The notes beneath the pieces are model-generated. The model was not told the DNA's origin. It saw only the letters and a list, made by a program, of their open reading frames with translations, and ran no database searches. A program made the position numbers and the translations under genes. This document shows, piece by piece, positions 8,156-17,295 of a DNA stretch of 64,000 nt. Numbering within the stretch: the first letter of the stretch is position 1; the number at the start of each line of letters is the position of its first letter. This stretch comes from Arthrospiribacter ruber (GTDB lineage: Bacteria > Bacteroidota > Bacteroidia > Cytophagales > Cyclobacteriaceae): assembly GCF_019343195.1 (NCBI RefSeq), contig NZ_RPHB01000004.1, forward strand, positions 248,001 to 312,000, written 5' to 3'.

Positions 8156-9649
8156 ATGGCTGTTTTACTAGACTATATCTGGCAAAGCACATTCTGCCTG
8201 TTGTTTTTCTATGGGATTTATTTCTTTTTCCTGAGAAATGAAAAAGCTTTTAACCTTGCTAGGATTTACATTTTGGTAACTCCACTCTTGGCCTTAAGCT
8301 TTCCCCTGATCAACATACCGGTAAGTTTTGAAAAACCGGATATTTCTCTAGAACAAACGCAATTCTTTCGGGCGTTTTCTGCACAGGAAACGTCCGAAGA
8401 AATTGCCGCTACATTTGGACTCCCTGAGGTCACAGTCCAAAGCACCAAACTTCCCTTTCTTTGGGAAATCAAAGATTATCTTATTCTGGCTTATTTTGCC
8501 ATAATATTTTTACTCTCTCTCAGGTTTTTCTGGAATTTCATCCAACTGAGAATGATTGTTGAAAGAGGCTGGTACAATGCCCGCTATGATCTGAAAAACA
8601 AGCTATTCTTTATCCCTACATTTGGGCTCACACCTTTCTTTTCTTTTTTCGACAAATTGTTCTGGGACGATACACAGGAATTACTCCCTCAGGAAAAAGA
8701 ACATATCCTCAAACATGAAATAGAGCACATCAGACAAGGCCATTCTTATGATGTATTGTATTATCAAGTCCTGTCCATCATATTTTGGTTTAATCCTGCC
8801 ATCCACCTGATGAAAGCCGCTCTTGTGGATGTACACGAATACCTTGCCGACGATAGGGTTATCAGACAGTCTTCCAGCAGAGAATCTTATTCCAGACTTA
8901 TTGTTAAAATCGCATTTAAAGATATTGGCCTTCCCATTGGCAATTACTTTGTCCAATCCACCACATTAAAAAGAATCCTGATGATCAAAAGTCCTAACAA
9001 AACCAATTGGGCCAAACTTATTTTGATTCTTCCTTTATCAATAATGTTGATGGCTTTGATATCCATGAAAACTGTGAAGGTTCATACGGATTCTGAAAAA
9101 GATAACAAGTTGGAGATGCTGTCTTCTTCCTCCGAGATTCTTAATCTCGATCTGGATTATATTACCCTCCAAGCAGATGGTATTGTTCAAGATACGGATT
9201 TGACAGACCTTCCGAACATGGATGCCGAAACTTCAGCAGAACCTGGAAAAGACTTTTCCACCTTTTTGTTAAAGAATTTAAAGTATCCATTGGAAGCGAG
9301 ACAGGAAAACAAGACCGGCTTGGTCATAGTGGAACTACAACTTGACCAAAATGGTAAAATTACCGATCATCAGTTCACAAGAGCCAGCTATGGCTTTTTC
9401 AAAGAAGAAGCGGAAAGGGTCTTAAAAGCAAATCAGAATAAATGGAAAGTAGACGGTGACAAGCTTTCATACTCCGTAAGTTTGGGAATAGTGTTCAGGT
9501 TGGACGGAAAACCTTCTCCAAATACACAGGCCCTCGAGTTGGACCATTTGGTCACCGTCACAGCATATCAGGGAAGTGAAAATTACGACAAACGAGTACC
9601 TCCAGCTCCTAGGATCGAAAAACCAGAATTGCGCATAAAAGATGAATAA
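8156..9649 (+). CDS. BlaR1/M56-type membrane metalloprotease with TonB-like C-terminal domain
   Basis: 497 residues. Transmembrane helices lie at about 1-24, 36-55, 100-125 and 280-302. The cytoplasmic loop holds the gluzincin motif HEIEH (in ILKHEIEHIRQGHSYD) and the downstream HEYLADD, as in M56 proteases. After the last helix comes a periplasmic part ending in a TonB-C-like domain (YPLEARQENKTGLVIVELQL and VLKANQNKWK) instead of the penicillin-binding sensor of classical BlaR1. The sensed signal is therefore probably not a beta-lactam. It is expected to cleave the BlaI-type repressor encoded 3 nt upstream. A perfect terminator closes the operon. Confidence 0.9.
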   Translation: MAVLLDYIWQSTFCLLFFYGIYFFFLRNEKAFNLARIYILVTPLLALSFPLINIPVSFEKPDISLEQTQFFRAFSAQETSEEIAATFGLPEVTVQSTKLPFLWEIKDYLILAYFAIIFLLSLRFFWNFIQLRMIVERGWYNARYDLKNKLFFIPTFGLTPFFSFFDKLFWDDTQELLPQEKEHILKHEIEHIRQGHSYDVLYYQVLSIIFWFNPAIHLMKAALVDVHEYLADDRVIRQSSSRESYSRLIVKIAFKDIGLPIGNYFVQSTTLKRILMIKSPNKTNWAKLILILPLSIMLMALISMKTVKVHTDSEKDNKLEMLSSSSEILNLDLDYITLQADGIVQDTDLTDLPNMDAETSAEPGKDFSTFLLKNLKYPLEARQENKTGLVIVELQLDQNGKITDHQFTRASYGFFKEEAERVLKANQNKWKVDGDKLSYSVSLGIVFRLDGKPSPNTQALELDHLVTVTAYQGSENYDKRVPPAPRIEKPELRIKDE

Positions 9650-9650
9650 A

Positions 9651-9686
9651 AAAAGTCACCTTGAACTCAGTTCAAGGTGACTTTTT
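9651..9686 (+). terminator. Intrinsic terminator of blaI-blaR1
   Basis: Perfect 16-bp stem (AAAAGTCACCTTGAAC, loop TCA, GTTCAAGGTGACTTTT), starting right after the stop codon. The remaining gap to 9883 is AT-rich with nothing recognisable. Confidence 0.9.
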
Positions 9687-9883
9687 TGTTGATTTAAATC
9701 AGAAAATGTAAATCCAGAAATCTGACCAGGTTAACTTTTGAAATCATCTGGACAAATATCCTATCATCAATCTAGAATCTATCAAATATCAATTTATAAA
9801 ATTGATTACATTAAATATGCAATATTTCGGAACGCTTCAATAAAATTGAATTGATTCAATACTGGATAACTTCTCCTGAAAGC

Positions 9884-10951
9884 TTATTTCAAATTGAGCT
9901 TTCCTTGAGAAGCCCCAAACAAATTACACATTCGGTACAATACCCGTGCACCTACATTTCCATCCCACTCGTCACCATCAGGACCGGGTGCCACTTCTAC
10001 TAAATCAAACCCAATAATTTTTCTTCCTGATTTTACAACCTGTTTAATAAGATACATCACCTGCTCCATTTCGAAACCACCTGCTACGGGAGTTCCTGTA
10101 TGAGGGCATAATTTTGGATCAAACCCATCAATATCGATGGTCACATACACATCTGAAGGAAGTGTGTCCACAATATTGTCGCAGATTACTTTCCAAGCCT
10201 TTCCTTCATAAAGCTCTTCTTTGACGGCAGCATCATAAAAGGTAGTAATCCTGTTGTTTTCTTTGGCCATCATAGCTTCCGCCTGACAATAATCCCTGAT
10301 CCCTACCTGAACGAGCTTGCTGATCTGTGGTAGCTTGAGAGCATTGTAGGAAATTGAGGCATGAGAATACTCAAAATTCTCATAAGCTTTTCTGAGGTCT
10401 GCATGTGCATCTATCTGCAAAATGCCAAAGCTATTGTGTTCCTCTGCTAAGGCTTTGATAAGTCCCAGTGGGGTACTGTGATCTCCTCCCAACAGCGCTA
10501 CCATTTTTCCTTGGTCTCTGTATTTTTTTGCCTGTTGATAGACCCATTCATTCATTTCTTTACTGGCATTGTTGATGATTTCAGGAACAGCAGCAAAACG
10601 CTCTAATCCTTCAACAGGCGAACCTGATTCCAACCAATGGATATAATTGCGGGCCAAGATCCTGAAACTGGAACTTTTATCTGCAAGTTCTACAGGAATT
10701 GGTAGCATGTAAATGCCCATTTTCCAGGCATCATGTATATCAGATTCAAAAAGGTCTACTTGGCCGGAAGCATTAAGAATTGCTTCAGGCCCCCCAGCTG
10801 TACCAGAAGAATAGGAAACAGTCACTTCCCAAGGTACCGGTATAATAATCAAGTCGGCTGTCTCTTCGTCAAAAGGCAATCCAAAAAGAGAATGGTGTGC
10901 ACTCACACCATTGGGGTCAAACTGTTCGATCAAATTATGTTTCAATGACAT
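9884..10951 (-). CDS. Agmatinase/arginase-family ureohydrolase
   Basis: 355 residues with the di-manganese ureohydrolase motifs: LLGGDHSTPLG, LQIDAHADLRKAYENFEYSH and VTIDIDGFDPKLCPHTGTP. Their His and Asp residues bind Mn2+. The family removes urea (or formamide) from guanidino or formimino compounds such as agmatine, arginine, guanidinobutyrate or formimidoylglutamate. The overall pattern favours the agmatinase-type branch common in Bacteroidota, but substrate is inference. About 355 residues is longer than E. coli SpeB, owing to an extra N-terminal region (1-45) and an internal insertion. A deoxyhypusine-synthase-like gene in the same window suggests polyamine metabolism. Confidence 0.85.
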   Translation of the reverse strand: MSLKHNLIEQFDPNGVSAHHSLFGLPFDEETADLIIIPVPWEVTVSYSSGTAGGPEAILNASGQVDLFESDIHDAWKMGIYMLPIPVELADKSSSFRILARNYIHWLESGSPVEGLERFAAVPEIINNASKEMNEWVYQQAKKYRDQGKMVALLGGDHSTPLGLIKALAEEHNSFGILQIDAHADLRKAYENFEYSHASISYNALKLPQISKLVQVGIRDYCQAEAMMAKENNRITTFYDAAVKEELYEGKAWKVICDNIVDTLPSDVYVTIDIDGFDPKLCPHTGTPVAGGFEMEQVMYLIKQVVKSGRKIIGFDLVEVAPGPDGDEWDGNVGARVLYRMCNLFGASQGKLNLK

Positions 10952-11074
10952 TTTATAAAGTAATTTTCGGGTTTAGTAAATAATTTTTAAGCTAAAAAAA
11001 GCATAACAATTTTAGGTCATTCAGATATTATAACCAATACAGCAAGAAATTAAATCCCTCACAATCCAAAAATC

Positions 11075-11557
11075 TTATTGAAGTATTTCTATTAAGACCC
11101 CTGTCTGGCGTCCTACCATGGACCAGCAATCAACTTCAATGGATATTTTTGCCATCATTCCAGGGAGCATACTTAAAAATTGCCCTTGTGTAATATAAGA
11201 GGCTATAGAACTTATTCCCGGATTGTGGCCAACCAAAAGCAGGCTATCTACATTTTTATCTACCTTATTGATATGATTCAGGATTTGCTCAGTGTAGGCT
11301 TCATATAGCCCCTCTTCAAAAATAATTTTTGAGGAAGGTACAAATTCATTGATAAGGTCTGTAGTCATCATGGTTCTTCTGGCACTGCTTGAAAGGACTT
11401 GGTCAAAAGATGTTGCATTAAGTGCCAAGATTTTTCCCAATCTTTTGAGCTGTGCTATTCCATTGGATGTCAGTTGTCTATTGAAATCTTCATGTTGGCC
11501 AAAAGCCATTTCAGCCTCCCCGTGCCTCAGAAGATATAACATCTTGTTTGTTGCCAT
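11075..11557 (-). CDS. sixA: SixA-type phosphohistidine phosphatase
   Basis: 160 residues from the ATG at 11557 (MATNKMLYLLRHGEAE). The open frame runs 68 codons further upstream, but that stretch overlaps topA and lacks homology-like character. The catalytic RHGE is at the N-terminus, with SSSARRTMMTT and LLVGHNPGISSIASYI following as in the histidine-phosphatase family. SixA enzymes dephosphorylate phosphohistidine on HPt or PTS proteins, and small homologues are common with unknown partners. It is divergent from topA, with about 150 nt between the starts. Confidence 0.85.
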   Translation of the reverse strand: MATNKMLYLLRHGEAEMAFGQHEDFNRQLTSNGIAQLKRLGKILALNATSFDQVLSSSARRTMMTTDLINEFVPSSKIIFEEGLYEAYTEQILNHINKVDKNVDSLLLVGHNPGISSIASYITQGQFLSMLPGMMAKISIEVDCWSMVGRQTGVLIEILQ

Positions 11558-11711
11558 AGTTGCAAAGGTGTTTATTGCTTGAAAATAGTTGAAATAATCA
11601 TGCCAAGCGCTTGTAGAAGGTAAGGCAAATTTGGAAAGGATTAGAATGCCATCTATTTTTAGGCTTTTATTTCGAATGCATGAAGCATTCCGATCTTTTA
11701 AATGAGAGCTT

Positions 11712-14033
11712 ATGTCAAAGAATTTAGTCATCGTAGAGTCGCCTGCCAAAGCCAAAACCATAGAAGGCTACCTAGGTAAGGATTTTAAAGTTGCGTCGAG
11801 TTACGGCCATGTAAGGGATTTGCCCAAAGGCGATAAAGCGATTGATATCAAAAATAATTTCAAACCTACCTATGAAGTCACCCCTGATAAAAAAGAGGTT
11901 ATCAAAGAGTTGAAAAAACTGGTCAAGGATTCTGAAACCATCTACCTTGCCAGTGATGATGACCGAGAAGGAGAAGCTATTTCATGGCACTTGAAAGAGG
12001 TTTTAAAACTGAAGGAGGACAATACAAAAAGGATCGTCTTCAGGGAAATCACCAAAAACGCCATTACCAAGGCAATAGAAAATCCCAGGACGATAGATTT
12101 GGATCTCGTCAATGCCCAACAGGCTCGAAGGATCCTTGACCGTTTGGTGGGTTTTGAACTATCCCCTATCCTCTGGAAAAAAATCAAATCCGGCCTGTCT
12201 GCAGGAAGGGTACAATCCGTAGCTGTCCGGTTGATAGTAGAAAGAGAAAGAGAAATTGAAAAATTCAAGTCCAAATCTTCTTACAGAATTACCGCACTAT
12301 TCGATGTAAAAGGGAAACAGCTTTCTGCTGAACTTCCCAAAAAATTCGAAACCAGGGAGCTTGCAGAAGAATTTTTGAAAAAATGTATCGCTGCGGAATT
12401 TATCATTGAAAACCTGGAAACCAAGCCGGGAAAAAAATCCCCAGCAGCGCCATTTACCACCTCAACCTTACAACAAGAGGCAAGTAGAAAACTGTATTTT
12501 TCTGTAGCTCAAACCATGTCTGTAGCTCAGAAACTATACGAAGCAGGTAAAATCACCTATATGAGAACAGATAGCGTCAACCTTTCTGAAGATGCCATGT
12601 CTGCTGCAAAAAATGAAATCCAAAGTGCTTATGGGAAGGAATATCATCAGGCAAGAAAATTCACTACCAAATCAGAAGGTGCTCAGGAAGCTCACGAAGC
12701 CATTAGGCCTACGGACTTTGCAAAGCAGGAAGTTAGCGGAGACAGGAATGAACAGAGACTGTATGAGTTGATATGGAAAAGAGCTATAGCATCTCAGATG
12801 GCCGATGCCCAATTGGAAAAAACAAATGTGACAATTGGGATTTCTACCACTCCGGAAAAACTCTCAGCTAGTGGTGAAGTAATCAAATTTGAAGGTTTTC
12901 TTAAAGTCTATCTGGAAAGTACTGATGATGAACAGGAAGATGAAGAAAACCAAAATAAAGGCCTTCTACCTCCCTTGGAAATAGGTCAGGCTCTACACCT
13001 TATTGAAATAAAAGGAAGGGAAAGCTTTACCCGACCTGCTCCAAGGTACACTGAAGCTTCCTTGGTCAAGAAGCTGGAAGAAATGGGCATTGGTAGGCCA
13101 TCCACTTACGCTCCTACCATTTCCACCATTCAAAAGAGGAACTACGTCATCAAAGAATCCCGAGATGGAACTGAGAGAAAATACCTCGAAATGAAGGTAA
13201 AGGACAATCAGTTTTCTCAACAGGAAAAAACCGAAATCACTGGAGCAGATAAGAACAAACTCTTCCCTACCAATATTGCAATGGTAGTCAATGATTTTCT
13301 TGTAGAGCACTTCCCTACCGTGATTGATTTTTCTTTTACAGCCAATGTGGAGAAGGAATTCGATGACATTGCACATGGCGGACAAAACTGGGAAGACATG
13401 ATTGCCAATTTTTACGGCAAGTTCCATACAAGAGTAGAAGAAACGGCCAATGTGGCCAGAGCGGATATCAACAGCTCAAGGGAACTTGGAAATGACCCTA
13501 AAACCGGAAAACCTGTAATAGCTAGACTGGGTAAATTTGGCCCTTTGGTGCAGATCGGTGATCAAGAGGACGAAGAAAAACAGTTTGCCAGTCTTAAAAA
13601 AGGTCAGTTTATAGAAAATATCAGCTTGGAAGATGCCCTTGAGCTCTTCAAACTTCCAAGGGATGTAGGCTTCTTTGAAGATAAAAAAATTGTGGCCGCA
13701 GTAGGAAGATTTGGCCCTTATATCAGGCACGATGGCAAATTTGTATCCTTGGGCAAAGAACACGATCCATTAAGCATAAACGAAGAAGAAGCCATTCAGC
13801 TTATTAAAGAAAAGAGAGAGGCAGATGAGAAAAAACATATCAAAACCTTTGATGAAAATCCGGAAATCCAGATCCTGAACGGAAGATGGGGACCATATAT
13901 CAAGTTCGGTAAGAATAATTTCAAAATCCCGAAAGACAAAGAAGCTGAAAGTCTTACTTATAGTGAGACAATAGAAATAATTGAAAATCAACCTGTAAAG
14001 AAGAAAGGAAGATCCTTCGCCAAGAAAAAATAA
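11712..14033 (+). CDS. topA: DNA topoisomerase I
   Basis: 773 residues, type IA topoisomerase that relaxes negative supercoils. The N-terminal Toprim domain has the metal-binding acidic residues (E9; D82, D84 and E86 in SDDDREGE). The catalytic Tyr is Y283 in ITYMRTDSVN, followed by the EAIRPT motif. The C-terminus carries three topoisomerase C-terminal repeats (LGKFGPLVQIG, VGRFGPYIRH, NGRWGPYIKFG) rather than Cys4 zinc ribbons; no CxxC pair exists in the protein. This is common in Bacteroidota. The gene has its own terminator, and a short hairpin (GAATGC/GCATTC, 11674-11690) sits in its leader about 20 nt before the start. Confidence 0.97.
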   Translation: MSKNLVIVESPAKAKTIEGYLGKDFKVASSYGHVRDLPKGDKAIDIKNNFKPTYEVTPDKKEVIKELKKLVKDSETIYLASDDDREGEAISWHLKEVLKLKEDNTKRIVFREITKNAITKAIENPRTIDLDLVNAQQARRILDRLVGFELSPILWKKIKSGLSAGRVQSVAVRLIVEREREIEKFKSKSSYRITALFDVKGKQLSAELPKKFETRELAEEFLKKCIAAEFIIENLETKPGKKSPAAPFTTSTLQQEASRKLYFSVAQTMSVAQKLYEAGKITYMRTDSVNLSEDAMSAAKNEIQSAYGKEYHQARKFTTKSEGAQEAHEAIRPTDFAKQEVSGDRNEQRLYELIWKRAIASQMADAQLEKTNVTIGISTTPEKLSASGEVIKFEGFLKVYLESTDDEQEDEENQNKGLLPPLEIGQALHLIEIKGRESFTRPAPRYTEASLVKKLEEMGIGRPSTYAPTISTIQKRNYVIKESRDGTERKYLEMKVKDNQFSQQEKTEITGADKNKLFPTNIAMVVNDFLVEHFPTVIDFSFTANVEKEFDDIAHGGQNWEDMIANFYGKFHTRVEETANVARADINSSRELGNDPKTGKPVIARLGKFGPLVQIGDQEDEEKQFASLKKGQFIENISLEDALELFKLPRDVGFFEDKKIVAAVGRFGPYIRHDGKFVSLGKEHDPLSINEEEAIQLIKEKREADEKKHIKTFDENPEIQILNGRWGPYIKFGKNNFKIPKDKEAESLTYSETIEIIENQPVKKKGRSFAKKK

Positions 14034-14037
14034 CCCA

Positions 14038-14070
14038 AGGCTGTCACCCAAAAGTGACAGCTTTTTTTTT
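14038..14070 (+). terminator. Intrinsic terminator of topA
   Basis: GCTGTCAC, loop, GTGACAGC followed by nine T, only a few bases after the stop codon. Confidence 0.9.
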
Positions 14071-14236
14071 GCCTTTCTGTTTTTCCAAAATCCAAAGACC
14101 TTTTGATATCCTCCGTTCTGGTATAGTTCTGGTAAACAATCCGGGGTATTTCTAACCATTTTGAAACCAAACAGGTCAAAGACTACGCTTTTTTGACTTA
14201 TTTGGTTAAATTAAAGAACCAACAAACTTCAGTTTT

Positions 14237-15214
14237 ATGAGCATACAAATCATCAGTGTTTTTCTGCTGTCTATTCTAGGGCTTTTATTAGGAGCTTATC
14301 AATTTAAGAATCGGGAAAGAACAGAAGTACGGGAAGATGATGCCCTGGACCATATCAAAGGGATGTATATACTCAAAGTCCCTTATGAAAAGCTGGTAAT
14401 TGCCTATTTTGGTTTAATGGCATTGGCATCTTTAGTGGATTGGATATTAGGAGGTAATCCTGAGAAACTCAACCTGACATTCTTCTTGGTTTCTGCCTGC
14501 GCATTTTTGATTTTCCTTTACAAGCTTGGTATGTCATTTATCAAATCAGTGGATTTTAAATGGCCAACCTTGGTGTATATTTTCCTCAATGTGGGCATCG
14601 CTACCATAGTATATTATTTTATGGCCAATCCGGTTTTGAAAATGGAAGCAGCCTTGGAATACTTACTCACCTTCCACTTACTCGGTATGATCCTCGGACT
14701 TGGAGGCACATTGATCCTTGATATTTTAATATTTCATTTTTTGAGAAATTTCAGGATCAATTCATCGGAAGCTGTGATCATGCACCTCATTTCCCAGATG
14801 ATCATTCTGGGTTTGGTTTTGCTTATGGTGACCGGGGTGGCAATTTATCTGACAGACATTTCCGGCTACAACAGTAACCCACGTTTCTTAATGAAGATGA
14901 CCGCTGTCCTGGTATTGAGCATCAATGGCATTTTCTTAAACTTCTACATGATGCCCAAAATTGAAAAGCTTTCTCTGATTAAGGAAAACCTGGAGGAAGA
15001 CCAAAACCTCAAAAGGGTAGCTTTTGCAGTAGGTGGTGTTTCCATGGTTTCATGGCTTGCAGCCTTTTCCTTTGCCATGGTCAAAGACCTCACACAGTTC
15101 AGTTATATTTCCATGCTGATTCCTTACCTTGCTTTGGTACTGGGAGCAATAGGCGGCGGGCAATTCATAAAAAAGAAAATGGAAAAAGAAGTCATTGAGG
15201 AGAGTAAAAAATGA
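14237..15214 (+). CDS. Polytopic membrane protein, unknown
   Basis: 325 residues with about nine transmembrane helices (first about 3-22, last about 290-312) and a basic C-terminal tail KKKMEKEVIEESKK. The central part has a conserved-looking stretch FHLLGMILGLGGTLILDILI, and later MKMTAVLVLSINGIFLNF, which might be the functional core. I do not recognise a family or function. Its last codon overlaps the ATG of the sirtuin gene (ATGA), so the two are translationally coupled. A flavin monooxygenase gene follows with another overlap. Confidence 0.7.
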   Translation: MSIQIISVFLLSILGLLLGAYQFKNRERTEVREDDALDHIKGMYILKVPYEKLVIAYFGLMALASLVDWILGGNPEKLNLTFFLVSACAFLIFLYKLGMSFIKSVDFKWPTLVYIFLNVGIATIVYYFMANPVLKMEAALEYLLTFHLLGMILGLGGTLILDILIFHFLRNFRINSSEAVIMHLISQMIILGLVLLMVTGVAIYLTDISGYNSNPRFLMKMTAVLVLSINGIFLNFYMMPKIEKLSLIKENLEEDQNLKRVAFAVGGVSMVSWLAAFSFAMVKDLTQFSYISMLIPYLALVLGAIGGGQFIKKKMEKEVIEESKK

Positions 15215-15903
15215 AAAAACTTGTTGTACTGACAGGAGCAGGAATATCTGCTGAAAGCGGCATAAGTACTTTCAGAGACAGTGGTGGACTTTGGGAAGGA
15301 CACGACGTAATGGAAGTTGCCTCTCCAGAGGGATGGAGAAAAAATAAGGAATTGGTTTTGGATTTTTACAATAAAAGAAGAAAGCAGGCACTCACTGTAA
15401 TGCCCAATGAAGGGCACAAGGAACTCTTCCGCCTGGAAAAATTCTTTGATGTGACTATCATTACCCAAAACGTAGACAACCTGCACGAAAGAGCCGGCTC
15501 CAGCAATGTCCTTCATTTGCATGGGGAACTCTTCAAATCCCAAAGTACTGTAGACCCTAGATTGGTTTATGAAATGGAGGGATGGGAAATCAAACTTGGA
15601 GATAAATGTGAAAAAGGAAGTCAACTGAGACCATTTATTGTCTGGTTTGGAGAATTAGTTCCCATGATCGAGCCTGCAATGGATATTTCTGCTAAAGCTG
15701 ATATTTTTGCGGTCATCGGTACATCGCTAAATGTCTATCCTGCAGCAGGTCTGATCCGATATGCTTCTGAAACCTGTCCAAAATACATTGTAGATGTAAA
15801 AGTGCCCGAGACAGGAGTTATTCCCAATTTGAAGAAAATTGAAGCTCCTGCCTCAATCGGTACCAAGCAAATGGCTGATGAACTCATAGAAAAATATGCC
15901 TAA
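15211..15903 (+). CDS. Sir2-family NAD-dependent protein deacylase lacking zinc cysteines
   Basis: 230 residues. NAD binding: VLTGAGISAESGISTFRD at the N-terminus and TQNVDNLHERAG in the middle. The catalytic His is H104 in LHLHGEL. A FYNKRR segment (Y53, R56) matches the Tyr-x-x-Arg pair that lets SIRT5/CobB-type enzymes accept succinyl- or malonyl-lysine. The usual two CxxC zinc knuckles are absent: the segment after HGELFKSQSTVDPRLVYEM contains just one Cys (in GDKCEKGS). Zinc-less versions occur across Bacteroidota, so the protein is probably functional. It overlaps the upstream membrane protein gene by 4 nt and the monooxygenase gene by 8 nt. Confidence 0.9.
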   Translation: MKKLVVLTGAGISAESGISTFRDSGGLWEGHDVMEVASPEGWRKNKELVLDFYNKRRKQALTVMPNEGHKELFRLEKFFDVTIITQNVDNLHERAGSSNVLHLHGELFKSQSTVDPRLVYEMEGWEIKLGDKCEKGSQLRPFIVWFGELVPMIEPAMDISAKADIFAVIGTSLNVYPAAGLIRYASETCPKYIVDVKVPETGVIPNLKKIEAPASIGTKQMADELIEKYA

Positions 15904-17230
15904 TACACCCAAAATCGCTGTAATCGGCGCTGGTCCTTCGGGAATTACCGCCCTGAAAAACTTACTGGATAAAGGGCTACATGCCATTGCCTTTGATCGG
16001 AATATAGATGTAGGGGGCAATTGGATTTTTACGGAGAATGAATCCCATTCAAGTGTATTTGAAACCACCCATATCATCAGTTCCAAAACCCTTTCCCAAT
16101 ACGAAGATTTTACCTTTGATGATTTTGATCCCAATACCGCAGACTATCCTTCACATGATGAATTGAGGAATTATTTTCAGGCCTATGCATCTCAATTTAA
16201 TCTATATGATCATATCAGATTTGGGATATTGGTCAAAAAATGTGAAATAACAGAAGATGGAAGCTGGCAGATCCATCTTGAAAAAGAAGGGGCGGAATCA
16301 ATTGAAAACTTTACACACCTGGTAGTCTGCAATGGACATCACTGGAACCCAAGATGGCCCTCCTACCCCGGAACCTTCGAAGGGGAATTTCTTCATTCCC
16401 ATTCTTACAAAAAAGCTGCACCGTTCAAAGACAAAAGGGTTTTGGTGATTGGAGGTGGTAACTCAGCCTGCGATGTGGCGGTGGAAACAAGTCGGGTAAG
16501 TGCCTTTACAGCCATTTCATGGAGAAGGGGATACAGGATCATTCCAAAGTTCTTTTTCGGACAGCCTTCGGATAAAATTGGAGAAAAAGGAAGTTGGATC
16601 CCCTTGAAAGTTCGAAGCTTCTTTTTTGACACCTTGCTTAAAATTTTGGTGGGCGACAATAAGCTTTACGGGTTACGAAAAGTAGAGACGAAGTTTGGGG
16701 AAGTTCATCCGACCATTAATGACGAATTGCTTTATAAAGTCAGGCATGGAAAAGTGCAGCCAAGGCTGGATATTCAGAAATTTGAAGGCAAAAAAGTGAT
16801 TTTTGAAGATGGATTGGAGGAAGAATATGACGCTGTCATTGCCTGCACGGGATATTACCTTTCCCATCCGTTCTTTGATAAAAAATTTATTGACTACAGT
16901 TCAGGTCCAGTTCCTTTGTATCTTAAAATGTTCCATCCGAAAATAGAAAATCTGTTTTTCATCGGCATGTTTCAGCCACTTGGATGCATCTGGCCAGGTG
17001 CTGAGCTTCAGTCTAAAGTGATGGCTAGAGAAATCGCCGGAGAATGGAAAAGACCGGAAAACATCAGTGAACTATGTCAAAAAGAAGCCAGAAATCCACA
17101 TTACAGACAAATTGATACACCACGTCATACCATTACGGTAGATTATCATAAGTTTAGAAAAGCCCTTTTGAAACTGCTTCCATCTGACTACGTCTCCAAA
17201 CAACCTAAAACACAAGAAATGCATCAATAA
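15896..17230 (+). CDS. Flavin-containing monooxygenase (FMO family)
   Basis: 444 residues. The FAD Rossmann motif GAGPSG is at 11-16. The FMO fingerprint FxGxxxHxxxY is present as FEGEFLHSHSY, and the NADPH Rossmann motif VIGGGNSACDVA follows. A later ATG motif variant (VIACTGYYLSHPF) is typical of FMOs. These enzymes use NADPH and O2 to oxygenate soft nucleophiles (N or S) or act as Baeyer-Villiger oxidants; the substrate is unknown. Bacterial relatives include trimethylamine monooxygenases, but that assignment cannot be made by eye. It is the last gene of an overlapping three-gene operon with a membrane protein and a sirtuin. Confidence 0.88.
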   Translation: MPNTPKIAVIGAGPSGITALKNLLDKGLHAIAFDRNIDVGGNWIFTENESHSSVFETTHIISSKTLSQYEDFTFDDFDPNTADYPSHDELRNYFQAYASQFNLYDHIRFGILVKKCEITEDGSWQIHLEKEGAESIENFTHLVVCNGHHWNPRWPSYPGTFEGEFLHSHSYKKAAPFKDKRVLVIGGGNSACDVAVETSRVSAFTAISWRRGYRIIPKFFFGQPSDKIGEKGSWIPLKVRSFFFDTLLKILVGDNKLYGLRKVETKFGEVHPTINDELLYKVRHGKVQPRLDIQKFEGKKVIFEDGLEEEYDAVIACTGYYLSHPFFDKKFIDYSSGPVPLYLKMFHPKIENLFFIGMFQPLGCIWPGAELQSKVMAREIAGEWKRPENISELCQKEARNPHYRQIDTPRHTITVDYHKFRKALLKLLPSDYVSKQPKTQEMHQ

Positions 17231-17257
17231 AAAAGGGAGCAAATTGCCCCCTTTTTT
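17230..17257. terminator. Bidirectional terminator between convergent genes
   Basis: A-run, GGGAGC, loop AAATT, GCCCCC, T-run, with one internal mismatch. It serves the FMO operon and probably the opposing TPR gene. Confidence 0.75.
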
Positions 17258-17295
17258 ATTGATCTAGAAAAGCTAGATAAATATATGTTAAGCCT

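Noticed and set aside
7787-9649. BlaI/BlaR1 as a beta-lactam resistance locus
   Set aside because: No beta-lactamase or PBP gene is adjacent, and the sensor domain is TonB-like rather than penicillin-binding.
11558-11761. N-terminal extension of the SixA reading frame
   Set aside because: It overlaps topA, and the RHGE motif sits at the expected N-terminal position when the ATG at 11557 is used.
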